DNA of 64,000 bases from Hyphomicrobiales bacterium (GCA_013214705.1 JABSRZ010000003.1:890055-954054), one strand, 5' to 3'; positions 53,558-63,058 are shown, numbered from the stretch's first letter. Numbers and translations: made by a program. Notes: generated by a model not told the origin, from the letters alone.

Positions 53558-54652
53558 ATGACCGATAAAAATATACAGACCAACGATCGCCAGTCGAGCA
53601 ATTCGATTAAAACGGCAAATGCGGATGAAGCGGATAATATTTTAAACATTCGCAACTTGACCAAAAGTTTCAGGGTTAAGTCTGGCATTATCAGTAAAAA
53701 TGAGTGGGTTTACGCTCTGGATAATATTAGCTTAAGCATTGGCCGTGGTGAAACTTTGGGTTTGGTCGGAGAGTCTGGCTGCGGAAAATCGACCTTAGGG
53801 CGGTGCATTGTGCGGCTGTATAAACCGCAAACCGGCGAGCTTGAATATAATTATATTGATGACGATGGCCAGCCACAAACCGCAGACCTTGCGCAATTGA
53901 GCAACAAACAGCTAAAGGCTTTTCGCGCCGACATTCAGATGATTTTTCAAGACCCATTTTCATCGCTCAACCCGCGCATGACGGTATTTAATCTTATCAG
54001 CGAACCGTTGATTGCCAATAAAATAACTTCTAAAGCTGGCATTGCCAAAAGGGTGATTGAATTGGCCGAAATGGTTGGGCTGAATGCGCAACATTTGCGC
54101 CGTTACCCGCACGCGTTTTCGGGCGGGCAGCGTCAACGCATAGGCATTGCCCGGGCCTTGGCAACCAACCCCAAATTGCTGGTTGCCGATGAAGCTGTTT
54201 CGGCTTTAGATGTATCTATTCAGGCACAAATTTTAAACTTATTGGATGATTTAAAAATAAATTTGAACTTAAGTTATCTGTTCATCGCCCATGATTTAAG
54301 CGTGGTGAGATATATTTCCGACCGGGTGGCGGTTATGTATCTGGGCCGCATTGTTGAACTTGCAGACACAGATGAGCTTTATACCAACCCGCAGCATCCT
54401 TATACCGAAGCCTTAATTTCGGCGGTTCCAAAATCCGAGCCCGATGATGTGGTCACGCGGATTAGCTTAAACCATGAAATCCCCAACCCATCTGCGCCGC
54501 CCAAAGGTTGCCATTTACACCCGCGCTGTCAATATGCCAAAGATAAATGTAAAACCGATATTCCCGCTTTAAGAGAAACCAAGCCGGGACATTTTGCAGC
54601 CTGCCATTTTGCCGAAGAGCTAAGTCTTATTGGCGTAAAAGATGAGGAATAG
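53558..54652 (+). CDS. ABC transporter ATP-binding protein (OppF/DppF type)
   Basis: This 364-residue ATPase has an N-terminal extension of about 35 residues, Walker A GESGCGKS, the IFQDPFSSLNPR Q-loop, signature FSGGQRQR, and Walker B LLVADEAVSALDVS, in which Ala replaces the more usual Pro (DEA for DEP). The C-terminal cysteine motif GCHLHPRCQYAKDKC is of the oligopeptide transporter type. It completes a five-gene transporter unit. Confidence 0.94.
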   Translation: MTDKNIQTNDRQSSNSIKTANADEADNILNIRNLTKSFRVKSGIISKNEWVYALDNISLSIGRGETLGLVGESGCGKSTLGRCIVRLYKPQTGELEYNYIDDDGQPQTADLAQLSNKQLKAFRADIQMIFQDPFSSLNPRMTVFNLISEPLIANKITSKAGIAKRVIELAEMVGLNAQHLRRYPHAFSGGQRQRIGIARALATNPKLLVADEAVSALDVSIQAQILNLLDDLKINLNLSYLFIAHDLSVVRYISDRVAVMYLGRIVELADTDELYTNPQHPYTEALISAVPKSEPDDVVTRISLNHEIPNPSAPPKGCHLHPRCQYAKDKCKTDIPALRETKPGHFAACHFAEELSLIGVKDEE

Positions 54653-54660
54653 GAGCTGAT

Positions 54661-55047
54661 ATGTCTTTCTTGAGCGGCGTGTTTATATGGTTGTTTGTGG
54701 TTATCCTCATCGTGTATGGCCTGACCCATTATTTCAGAAAAATAACTGATTTAATTTTAACTTCAAATTTTCATGCCGCCGAAGCCATTTCAGACGGGTG
54801 GATGCCAAGCTTGTGGTTGCGCCAAATTAACCGGCGGTTGCTGAAAAGCAAATTTATTTTGCAGGGTTCAAACTCGTTTTCGGCCGAAGCCATGGCACTG
54901 GCAAAACTGGACAAATTGTCGAAGTTTTTTGAGCAATGTAAGTTATTTGAAACTGAGGAAGTTCGTGAAATCCAGCTTAAGCAAATTGAAGACACCCGTG
55001 AAAAATGGGAGAATTTAACTTGGGAACAGCTTTCCTCATTAAAATAA
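54661..55047 (+). CDS. Single-span membrane protein of unknown function
   Basis: This 128-residue protein has one N-terminal membrane segment (residues about 5-24) and a cytoplasmic or periplasmic helical tail with a coiled-coil-like end (EVREIQLKQIEDTREKWE). AGGAG lies just before the ATG, eight bases after the ATPase gene, so it is in the transporter operon. I do not recognise a family. Confidence 0.65.
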   Translation: MSFLSGVFIWLFVVILIVYGLTHYFRKITDLILTSNFHAAEAISDGWMPSLWLRQINRRLLKSKFILQGSNSFSAEAMALAKLDKLSKFFEQCKLFETEEVREIQLKQIEDTREKWENLTWEQLSSLK

Positions 55048-55094
55048 CGCTCATATATCATCAGTTAATTTCACGCTAAAATGATTGTTTGTTT

Positions 55095-56228
55095 ATGAAT
55101 AATGCTGATCTGAGTAATAGGTTAAAACAAGCTGGTGAGCGGTGGAGCGTGGCTCAAGCTCAAGCTTGGTACAACCAACAAAAATGGATTGTTGGGTTTA
55201 ATTATATACCCAGCACTGCCGTTAACTTTGTGGCCATGTGGCATCCAGCTACATTTGACGTAACCACCATCGAACGGGAGCTTAATTGGGCGGCGGAGAT
55301 TGGCTATAATTCAACCCGGATAAATTTGCAATATAATCTGTGGCAAGATGACCGCATCGGGTTTGTGAGCCGGGTTTCGCGCTATCTTGAAATTTCGCAT
55401 AAGCTTGGGTTAAGCACGGTTATTTGCTTGTTTGATGATTGCGGGTTTTCGGGCATTGAACCCAATATTGACATTCAACCCGCGCCCAAACCCGGAATTC
55501 ATAACAGCCGAGCGCTGGCTAGCCCGGGGCGAGATGCGGTGATGGACACCGGCAATTGGCCAGCGTTTAAAGTCTATGTTCAAGACATCATCACTAAGTT
55601 TAAAGTTGATGAGCGGGTGCTGTTTTGGGACTTATATAACGAGCCGGGCAATGGCGCTATATTTTCCGAAAATCCTCATGAGCCGCCTTATGATGCAGCT
55701 TTGCAGCACAATTCATTGGAATTATGTGTGCAATGCTTCAAATGGGCCAGAGCCATCGTGCCTACACAACCTATCACATCTGGCGCGTGGAAGCTTAGTG
55801 AAGCCTCTGCCGGGTCTGGTAAACAATTGCAAGCCTATCAAAACCCAATTGATGAATTTTTGCTGGCGACATCGGACATTGTCACTTTTCATGCCTATTG
55901 TGATTTGCAATTTTTTACCGAGATTGTCGAACAGATCGATATGGATGGCCGCCCCATATTATGCACCGAATGGATGGCACGTGCCGCGTCTAGCTATTTA
56001 ACTGAGCAGTTGCCGGTTATGAAACATAAAAATATCGGCGCATTTCAATGGGGGTTTGTTAGGGGGCGGTCGCAAACCCACCTGCCATGGCCGGCAGAGA
56101 AAGCCAAAATAAACAATTTTGATGAAAATGATTTTGAATGGTTTCATGATGTCATTTACGACGATGGTACAGCTTACCGAGACGACGAAATATTGATGGT
56201 TAAAAAATTAACCTCACCAAACACCTAA
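55095..56228 (+). CDS. Clan GH-A glycoside hydrolase (GH5-like), cytoplasmic
   Basis: This 377-residue (beta/alpha)8 hydrolase has the two clan-A glutamates: E183 in LYNEPGN and E292 in LCTEWMAR, with TRINLQYNLW and FHAYCDL strands between. No signal peptide is present. It resembles cellulase-superfamily proteins, but the exact GH family and linkage are not clear. Following the transporter and its small partner gene, it probably cleaves an imported oligosaccharide backbone together with the fucosidase. A TTG at 55089 is a less likely start. Confidence 0.8.
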   Translation: MNNADLSNRLKQAGERWSVAQAQAWYNQQKWIVGFNYIPSTAVNFVAMWHPATFDVTTIERELNWAAEIGYNSTRINLQYNLWQDDRIGFVSRVSRYLEISHKLGLSTVICLFDDCGFSGIEPNIDIQPAPKPGIHNSRALASPGRDAVMDTGNWPAFKVYVQDIITKFKVDERVLFWDLYNEPGNGAIFSENPHEPPYDAALQHNSLELCVQCFKWARAIVPTQPITSGAWKLSEASAGSGKQLQAYQNPIDEFLLATSDIVTFHAYCDLQFFTEIVEQIDMDGRPILCTEWMARAASSYLTEQLPVMKHKNIGAFQWGFVRGRSQTHLPWPAEKAKINNFDENDFEWFHDVIYDDGTAYRDDEILMVKKLTSPNT

Positions 56229-56375
56229 AACTCAGTGGACATGATTAATCTATACCCGAACCCCTCGGTAACAGCTGGGCGGTTTTTGTTCAGACTGTCC
56301 AATTTTCAACAAAATTATCATCTACAAGCTGATTTATCGAACAAAGAAAAATCAATAACCATGATCGGAACATTT

Positions 56376-56855
56376 ATGAAAAATATTATCGGCGCGGCCA
56401 CGTTAGCATTTTTGACACTCATCGCCCCGGCTAACGCCATGGCGCATAGCTTTACTGTGGCGTTGGTTATAGACGGTGCAAACCCTTATAGCGCACAGAT
56501 AAAGGCCGATTTTGTGCGTGCGGCGCAAGAGCGAGACGGGCATGCAGACGAAACCGCGGACGGGCATCTTGGTGGGTTGGACGTTTATATTTTATATGCA
56601 ACTAATGCAGGCGAGTTAGCCGCATTGTTAAGCCAACAAGCCATCGACATTTCTGTTTTGTTCGACACGGCAGAGCTAAATAATGGCGTACAAAAATTGA
56701 CCGTAGAAAATAACGCTGTTTTTATCCATGCCGAAGCGAAAGATCAGGAAAATCAGGGTTATATAACTGCCCAGCGCATCGATATGGCCATAAGATCACT
56801 CGGCGAAGTTAATGATAAAGTTGCCCTCGCGAACGCTTTAACACCACGTAATTAA
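56376..56855 (+). CDS. Periplasmic protein with signal peptide, unknown family
   Basis: This 159-residue protein has a signal peptide (MKNIIGAATLAFLTLIAPANA) and a mature domain with FTVALVIDGANPYSAQ and GHLGGLDVYILYATN, reminiscent of the first Rossmann lobe of type-I periplasmic-binding proteins, but too short to be a whole one. CGGA precedes the ATG at 56376, and an in-frame ATG lies 15 bases upstream at 56361. It may be a lone or truncated binding lobe. Function not assigned. Confidence 0.6.
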   Translation: MKNIIGAATLAFLTLIAPANAMAHSFTVALVIDGANPYSAQIKADFVRAAQERDGHADETADGHLGGLDVYILYATNAGELAALLSQQAIDISVLFDTAELNNGVQKLTVENNAVFIHAEAKDQENQGYITAQRIDMAIRSLGEVNDKVALANALTPRN

Positions 56856-56862
56856 AGCTGAT

Positions 56863-57258
56863 TCACTCAGAAATAATGGCGTCAACTTCAATTTCCACCA
56901 ACCATTCGGGGTTAACAAATCTGCTGATGGCCATAATTGTATCCACCGGTTGGGCGTTTTGGCAATATTGTTTTCTGGCTTCAATAGCCTGCTTCCAATT
57001 GTCAATGTCTGTCAAAATCACCCTTGTGCGCACAATGTCATCTAACCCCGCACCGGCCTGTTCAAGCGCCAACTTTATGATTTCAAAACACTGTATGGTT
57101 TGCGCAAAAACATCGCCTATGCCGACAGTTTTACCATTTGCATCTACCGGCGCGGTGCCGCCAACGGCGATGTAAGGCCCGACCCTAACGGCCCGGCTAA
57201 ACCCAACAATTTTTTCCATCGGGTTGCCATTTGATATGAGTTCTCGGTCATAGTTCAT
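56863..57258 (-). CDS. RidA family protein (YjgF/UK114)
   Basis: This 131-residue trimeric enamine/imine deaminase-fold protein has the N-terminal VGFSRAVRVGPYIAVGGTAPVD strand, the conserved Arg in DIVRTRVILTDIDNW and the terminal LVEIEVDAII. Archetypal RidA hydrolyses reactive enamines from PLP enzymes; this variant might act on a related intermediate. The ATG at 57258 has GGAG nine bases before it, preferred over an in-frame ATG at 57294. It converges on the periplasmic-protein gene. Confidence 0.88.
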   Translation of the reverse strand: MNYDRELISNGNPMEKIVGFSRAVRVGPYIAVGGTAPVDANGKTVGIGDVFAQTIQCFEIIKLALEQAGAGLDDIVRTRVILTDIDNWKQAIEARKQYCQNAQPVDTIMAISRFVNPEWLVEIEVDAIISE

Positions 57259-57883
57259 ATTCTGCTCCGGTTTGTTAGCACAGGTGAAGATCATACGAAT
57301 ATATTGGCAAAACTCAAATTAATTTAACCATCTGATGAGTGTGCGCGTTGGTCAAAGCAGTTGGCAAATTCTATGATAAATGCTGCCATTATATGTTCCT
57401 TTGTTAGCGTGATTATTATGGTTAGGCTACCACATGGCGGTTGCTGGCAAACTTCACAAACTATAAAATTAAACACAGTATATGAAGTATCAAGATGTCG
57501 TAACCCCTGTAACTTGATCTTAAGTTTGGTTTAGTTTTTGCAGAAAAATATCATGACATAGTCAATTTTGTCCGATTGCCAAAGCCACAGAAATTCTCGT
57601 AGAAAAAAGGACATTGTTGTTAATTAGAGAGTTTTAATGGGCCTTCGCGGCTCACAAATTCGGTGACCAAGTGGATGGCTAGCTGCCCGTTTGCAGCCTT
57701 GCCTGACATGAGTTCGGCACGGGCATAAATTTCATTAAATTAGCGACCAATAATAACGCCTAGGTTGCTTATTGCTAACTAACAACCCATTGATTTTGTT
57801 AACATAAAAATTAACCACGTTTGATAATTATATTGATTTACCTAAAATTTTAACTATTAATTCACCATAAATCTAGGGGGACT
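57259..57883. other. AT-rich gap with decayed coding remnants and autotransporter promoter
   Basis: A 625-base gap. On the minus strand a 39-codon stretch near 57625-57740 translates cleanly (ELMSGKAANGQL; IHLVTEFVSREG) without its own start, which looks like the 3' remnant of a lost gene. A 21-residue frame with a good ribosome site lies at 57324-57389. The right end has AGGGGG just before the autotransporter ATG. Confidence 0.4.
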
Positions 57884-60487
57884 ATGATGCTAATTAAAAA
57901 CAATTTAATACTGTTACTTGGAGCAACGGCGCTCAGCGCTGGTGTATATATTACTCCGGCATACGCCCTGCCTCCCAGTGAAGTCGCTACAATAGTAGAT
58001 TCTGCTGGCGTAGATCTAACGCCTTCTCAACAATATAATAGTGAATTGAATGGCGTCCAAATTAGCGGCAGTCATAATGGTATAGTTATCGAAGTTTTAG
58101 ACGCTATTAATGCGACCAATCCCTATGGCGTATATGCTTTAGAAACGGTCTCCGGTGACGTTTCAGTCACATTCAATAAAAATGTAAAAGGTGTACAAAG
58201 AGGTGTGCAGGCACAATCTTATAATGGTTCAGCAACTGTAACTGGTAGTGGCAATGCGTCCGCAGACACAGCAGTTGGCATTTATGCCGGCGGCACCGCT
58301 GGAATAACAGTTAGCGGCACCGGCGATACAACTACCACTGGCACCCACGCTATATATGCGTTCACAAATAGTGGCGCAGGCAACACGACTATAAACAGAG
58401 AGGGTACTATTTCAGGTGTTGACTCGGGTATTTATAGCAAAATAGATCATGCTGCCGCCAATACAGATGCCTTGATCATAACAGGTATTGGAGCTGTTTC
58501 TGCATCTGGTTCAAGTTCTAAAACCATATATATGGATAATTCTACAAAAGGCGCCCTAACTTTAGACACATCTAACGCTATTACCAATACCGGTAGCGGT
58601 AGAACCTACGGCGTGTATGCCAAATCTGATGCTGGCTTAATCAATATTACTGTTGACGACATAACTATGGATGCTGCCTCAACCGGCTATGCCATATATC
58701 TTGATAACTCCTCCAACTCTACCAATAGCACATCTATCAACATCAATGGAACGGTGACAAGCGGCCTGGGCAATGGTGGCGCAGGGTGGGGCATAGTAGG
58801 TTCTGGAAATGCAGCGCAAAGCACGAATATTACCATTGGCGCTTCAGGCATCTTAAACGGCACCATAGAACTCCTCTATTCAGACAAAACGACATCTATT
58901 CTACAAAATAATGGTGTGTGGAATGCCTATGGCATCAGGAGATCAGTTTTCCAAGGAAAATTGATCAACAATGGTACAATTAATATTCAAGACAATCAGA
59001 TATCTGCTGATATTTATCTGTCAAATGGCGCAACTCTATCTTCCACTTCCATCATTAAAGTCGATGCTGATGATAGCGGCAAAGCCGATATACTTTATGG
59101 TCAAGGCGACGACATCATATTGGATGGCACATTGGATGTGAATGCCATTGGTGACGAGGCCTTATATTCGGCAACAAGCGGTATAACCTATACTTTGTTT
59201 CAAAATTTCGGTGGCAGCAATACGTCTGGCAGTTTCGCAACATTAATTGATAACTTAGCCAATTTAGATTTGGAAGTGAACATAATCGGCGATAAAGTAG
59301 TTTACCATTTTGTTGCCTCAGCTATCGATTTCAAATCTCACACAGATGGCAGCAATCAAGATGGCGCAGCCACAGCTATGGATGATTTTGATTATTCAAC
59401 TACCGATGGGCAAACTCTTAAAACTGCGTTTGCAGCACTTACAAATGATGAAGCAGAAAATGCCATAAAACAAATTAGTGGTGGCGATCATCAAGGTGCT
59501 TCTCAGTCTGGCGCAGGCATTGCCTCTGGTTTCCAGAGCGCCATGATGGGCGGCGCCAATGGTGGCACAACAGGTGGTGCCAATGGTGGCGGCAATTCCG
59601 AACCACAAGTCACGGGCTATACAGTTTCGGCCACAGGCGATGTGCCTGCAATTGGCACAGCGATTTGGGCTAGAGCGTTAGCTGGTTATTCTAAATTAGA
59701 TAAAGGCACAACCGCTGCCGATTTAACCACAAACACATTTGGTGTTGTTGGTGGTGTAGAATATTATGTGAGCGACGATGCTACCTTTGGCCTTAGCAGT
59801 GGTTATACGCGCGCAAACTTTAGCGTTCAAACCACGGGCTCTAGCTCTTATGCCGATAACTTCCATGCAGGGGTTAGCGCACGCTTGGGCGCAAGTTCAG
59901 CTTTTGACACTGGCTTTGGCTTATCAGTCGGCGCAGATGCCACCCAGCATAATTATCATACCAAACGTAACATTGTCATTGGCGCGGTTACCAGCACCGC
60001 CACATCCGACTATTCTGGTGTTACCATTGGCGGCACAGCAACCGCTCGCTATGGTATGAATATTGGTAATAACCTTGTCGTCTCGCCATTTGCGGGCTTA
60101 GACGCTTCACAAACCAGTAATGCGGCTGTTGCCGAAACCGGCGCTGGCTTGCTCAACATCAGCACTGATGCCAGCTCATCACAAAAACTAGGCAGCACAA
60201 TTGGCTTTGGACTAGCAGGTAAAGTTGGCGACATCTCAGCCTCCATATCTGCAGCTTGGCGGCATGAATATGGCAATGTGAACCACACAACCACAAATAC
60301 ATTGGCCGGATCACCCACTAGCTATACCAGCACCACACCGACAGAGGCTCGCAACAAAATTATGCTAAATGCCAATGCAAGTTTGCCGCTATCCGACAAT
60401 AGTTCAGTTACGTTCTCGACATTTGGTGACCTGTCTCGCACAACTGTAAATATAGGCGCTAGCGCTAGCTATAAACTTAAATTTTAG
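57884..60487 (+). CDS. Autotransporter (type Va) protein
   Basis: An 867-residue surface protein with a signal peptide (cleavage near AYA|LPP, residue 28), a passenger of Gly/Ser/Thr/Asn-rich beta-helix repeats (about 30-560, with recurring GIYA, SGTGD and TNTGSG units), a Gly-rich linker with the repeats GANGGTTGGANGGG, and a C-terminal beta-barrel domain (about 600-867) ending SASYKLKF, the usual terminal aromatic. The barrel inserts in the outer membrane and exports the passenger. The passenger's activity is unknown; adhesion or surface structure is plausible. AGGGGG provides a strong ribosome site. Confidence 0.93.
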   Translation: MMLIKNNLILLLGATALSAGVYITPAYALPPSEVATIVDSAGVDLTPSQQYNSELNGVQISGSHNGIVIEVLDAINATNPYGVYALETVSGDVSVTFNKNVKGVQRGVQAQSYNGSATVTGSGNASADTAVGIYAGGTAGITVSGTGDTTTTGTHAIYAFTNSGAGNTTINREGTISGVDSGIYSKIDHAAANTDALIITGIGAVSASGSSSKTIYMDNSTKGALTLDTSNAITNTGSGRTYGVYAKSDAGLINITVDDITMDAASTGYAIYLDNSSNSTNSTSININGTVTSGLGNGGAGWGIVGSGNAAQSTNITIGASGILNGTIELLYSDKTTSILQNNGVWNAYGIRRSVFQGKLINNGTINIQDNQISADIYLSNGATLSSTSIIKVDADDSGKADILYGQGDDIILDGTLDVNAIGDEALYSATSGITYTLFQNFGGSNTSGSFATLIDNLANLDLEVNIIGDKVVYHFVASAIDFKSHTDGSNQDGAATAMDDFDYSTTDGQTLKTAFAALTNDEAENAIKQISGGDHQGASQSGAGIASGFQSAMMGGANGGTTGGANGGGNSEPQVTGYTVSATGDVPAIGTAIWARALAGYSKLDKGTTAADLTTNTFGVVGGVEYYVSDDATFGLSSGYTRANFSVQTTGSSSYADNFHAGVSARLGASSAFDTGFGLSVGADATQHNYHTKRNIVIGAVTSTATSDYSGVTIGGTATARYGMNIGNNLVVSPFAGLDASQTSNAAVAETGAGLLNISTDASSSQKLGSTIGFGLAGKVGDISASISAAWRHEYGNVNHTTTNTLAGSPTSYTSTTPTEARNKIMLNANASLPLSDNSSVTFSTFGDLSRTTVNIGASASYKLKF

Positions 60488-60499
60488 ACATTATTAGAA

Positions 60500-60531
60500 T
60501 TGACTCACTCACGTTTGTTCTTTATTTGTTC
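60500..60531 (+). promoter_or_regulatory. SOS promoter with LexA box, same layout as at 34.2 kb
   Basis: A -35 element TTGACT (60500-60505) and the LexA box GTTC-TTTATTT-GTTC (60517-60531). The distance from the -35 to the box (17 bases), the 7-base spacer and the distance to the ATG (36 bases from the -35) equal those at 34224-34260. Confidence 0.8.
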
Positions 60532-60535
60532 TAAC

Positions 60536-60805
60536 ATGAGCATTAAAGAAGTTAGACTGATAAAAGTATCTGAATTTGTGGAAGCCGACCATTTTGTCAA
60601 AGCCATTTGCAACAATTGCGGCCACTCTTCACGGCTGGATTTCACCATTATTCTTGAAAAATATGGCGACATTGATTTTGACGAATATCGAAAAAAGCTG
60701 CCTAGTTTTGCTTGCCGAAAATGCGGCAAAAAAGATGCAGCTCTACAAGGCGGCACTAAGCACATTCAACCAATGGGACATGCTGATTTTGTCCCGGCCA
60801 AGTGA
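60536..60805 (+). CDS. SOS-controlled small zinc-ribbon protein
   Basis: This 89-residue protein has two CxxC pairs, C25/C28 (CNNC) and C60/C63 (CRKC), which together make a zinc ribbon. Between them is a basic/aromatic stretch (HSSRLDFTIILEKYG). No membrane segment or signal is seen. I do not recognise a named family. The LexA-box promoter directly upstream implies induction by DNA damage, so a nucleic-acid-binding or repair-related role is possible. The ATG at 60536 is chosen since the in-frame TTG at 60500 is the -35 element. It follows the autotransporter by about 50 bases but has its own promoter. Confidence 0.7.
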   Translation: MSIKEVRLIKVSEFVEADHFVKAICNNCGHSSRLDFTIILEKYGDIDFDEYRKKLPSFACRKCGKKDAALQGGTKHIQPMGHADFVPAK

Positions 60806-60939
60806 AACGGCCAATTGCTGGGCAGATGTGAACTTGTGGAAAACGCGAACACCCCTAAACTGCCCAAACTAATAAAGCGTGTTTACGACCTGTTCATGCA
60901 AGATTCTGCATATTGGGAATTTTATTTAGGCTTACAAAA

Positions 60940-61928
60940 TCAGCTGGCAACTTTGCCGCCTAGTTCGTCTTCAATATAGCTGCGGATAATTTCATCAAAC
61001 GAGGTTTCCGCTGTAAAACCGAGTTGTTTAGCGCGCACTGCGTCGCAGCCTTGCGACCAACCCGATACAATTTTTTCAATATCTTCATCCGCTTCATGAT
61101 GGATCAAATTCACCGCCGCATCACCAGCAACACGGCGTAGAGCCTCAATTTGTTCGGCGACTGTGGCTGATACGCCGGGCATGTTCAAATTGCGTTGATG
61201 CCCCATAGCGGCGGTATCTAGCGTGCTCGCGTGGATCAGGAAACCGACCGCAGATCGAGGGCTAGCATGCCAATGACGCACATCTGCCGCAACTGGCAAT
61301 ATGGCTATTTTCCAGACCAAAGGTTCTCTCAAGATATTCGAAAAGAACCCAGAAGCTGCCTTGTTTGGCTTACCCGGCCGAATGCAAATCGTCGGCAACC
61401 GTACGCCAACACCGTCAAAAAAACCGCGCCGTGAATAGTCATCCAGTAGAAGTTCGCAAATGGCTTTTTGGGTGCCATAGCTGGTTAAGGGTGTTCGGAT
61501 ATAAGTGTCGGGAATTCTATCTGGCATGGGCGTGCCAAACACCGCAATCGAAGATGCGAACACCAGCCGAGGTTTATAATTTGTGTCAATTCCGGCCAAA
61601 CGCACCGCGTCAAACAGCGCGCGGGTGCCATCTAAATTGATGCGATAACCCTTGTCGAAATCCGTTTCGCCTCGCCAGAAACGATGGCCGCCAGATGAAA
61701 AATGACATCGGGGCGGGATTGAATTAGCCTTTCGGCAACGCCTTGTTCGGACAAGTCGGCTTTGGTTCGGTTGATCTGACCGGTATATTCCAAAACCTGT
61801 TGCGGCTCGATGATGTCAACCAAGGTAAGTGACTTGACCGCTTGCCCACCAAGAGTGGTTTTTTGGGCGATGGCCTGGACAAGTTTATTGCCGATCATGC
61901 CAGCCGCGCCTATAATCATTATATGCAT
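60940..61928 (-). pseudogene. denD: D-erythronate dehydrogenase-like (DenD) gene, frameshifted
   Basis: An extended SDR/NAD-dependent epimerase-like enzyme of about 330 residues, split in two frames. The first part (61928 to about 61670) has MIIGAAGMIGNKL and FHLAAIVSGEA; the second has GYRINLDGTRALFDAVR (read through), the Tyr-Lys region SYGTQKAICELLLDD and RLPTICIRPGKPN. Near 61668-61672 one base, most likely a G, is missing on the coding strand; adding it restores SGEAETDFDKGYR. DenD oxidises D-erythronate in tetronate catabolism. Partner genes denK or otnC are not in the window. Either a recent pseudogene or a sequencing error. Confidence 0.8.
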
Positions 61929-62276
61929 TTTGTTTCCGTTTCATCAAAAAAATATACGGCCTATACGCCGCAAAACCCCTATAATTATTCTATACCCTAT
62001 TGCCTAAAAACCTAGCTTGTCAAATGGCCAAATTTTTAAGACTTTGAAATACTTACTAAATTTCTCTCGCTCTGTGGGGTCTTGCACAGAACGCGCCTAT
62101 TAACGCTCAGATGTCCTAGACAAGCGCCGCTTACTGATGAACCAGTGGGCGCTATATATAACAGACTAGCAACGCAATAGTTGGCTTGCATAGCGGTTAT
62201 TGTTTGCTTTAACGGCAAGCTCAGTGAGGTGCCTCCCGTGAACCTATCCAAATTTATGCAAAGTCTGTTTTAACAA
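61929..62276. other. Intergenic region upstream of IS3 remnant
   Basis: A 348-base gap. It holds short meaningless frames and no clear promoter or gene. A left inverted repeat of the IS element could lie here but I could not identify it. Confidence 0.4.
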
Positions 62277-62551
62277 TTGGGGCAGATAATAAAGCGTACA
62301 AAATTTAACAAAGAGCAAATCATTAGGATATTACAAGAACAAGAAAGCGGCATCATAACGGAAGAGATATGCCGCAAACACGGTATTGGCAAAAATATAT
62401 TTTACAAGTGGGAGCCAAAGTTTGGTGGCATGGATGTTTCAGATGCGCGTAACCTAAGTACCCTTGAGGATGAGAATGTAGGCTTAAAAATTTAGTTGCG
62501 GATGCACATTTGGATATTTCTATGCTCAATAATGTTGCAGCAAAAAAGTAA
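62277..62551 (+). pseudogene. IS3-family transposase OrfA, frameshifted
   Basis: The product starts with the OrfA-type HTH (KRTKFNKEQIIRILQEQESG; EICRKHGIGKNIFYKWEPKFGGMDVSDA) and then hits a stop at 62493-62495. In another frame the expected continuation LVADAHLDISMLNN runs to a stop at 62549-62551. A one-base indel in an A-run is the likely cause. The initiator position also lacks an ATG. Confidence 0.8.
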
Positions 62552-63058
62552 TGCCCCGACAGTATTTCCTCGCTTCGCTCACAGCATAACGCCAGTCGTT
62601 GAACGTGAAGCAGTTACTTATCTTTAAAATAATTTTGATGTGAGTGAACGGCTGCATGAGCTATCTTCTGAACGTAGCAGGTTTGGCTATCGGCGTTTGC
62701 ATGTTTTGTTAACGCATATAGGTCGGCAAATAAATCACAAGAAGCTATGGCGGATTTACAAAGAGGAAGGTTTGTCCGAGATTTTGTTAGCGATAGTTTT
62801 ATGGACGCAGGCGATTTAGAATGTTTTGCATTGTTGATACCCGAAGACTGGGGCAGACCCTGATTAGATTCGCTAATGTTTGGCCTTAGTGCCTGACACG
62901 TCTGTTGGTGGTGAACGATTAACGCGAGAGCTAGATAAGCTGATTGATTGGCGACGTGATTACAATCATGTTAGCCCCAGTCATCACCAAACGGCTTAAG
63001 TCCATACTTGGCTTTAAAAGAAGAAATGAATAAAATCATTGCAAAACAGAAAAACTAA
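62277..63058 (+). mobile_element. Degenerate IS3-family insertion sequence
   Basis: After the OrfA remnant, OrfB pieces follow in changing frames: ELSSERSRFGYRRLHVLLTH and KLWRIYKEEGLSEIL (about 62640-62790), KLIDWRRDYNHVSP (about 62940-62990) and a terminal GLSPYLALKEEMNK to the stop at 63056-63058. DDE-domain sequence between is largely lost. The element is dead by deletion and frameshift. Confidence 0.75.

Noticed and set aside
57324..57389. 21-residue frame with AAAGGA ribosome site
   Set aside because: Too short to support without conservation; could be the end of a lost gene.
62036..62251. 71-codon minus-strand frame left of the IS3 remnant
   Set aside because: No family pattern, no ribosome site, and located in a decayed region.
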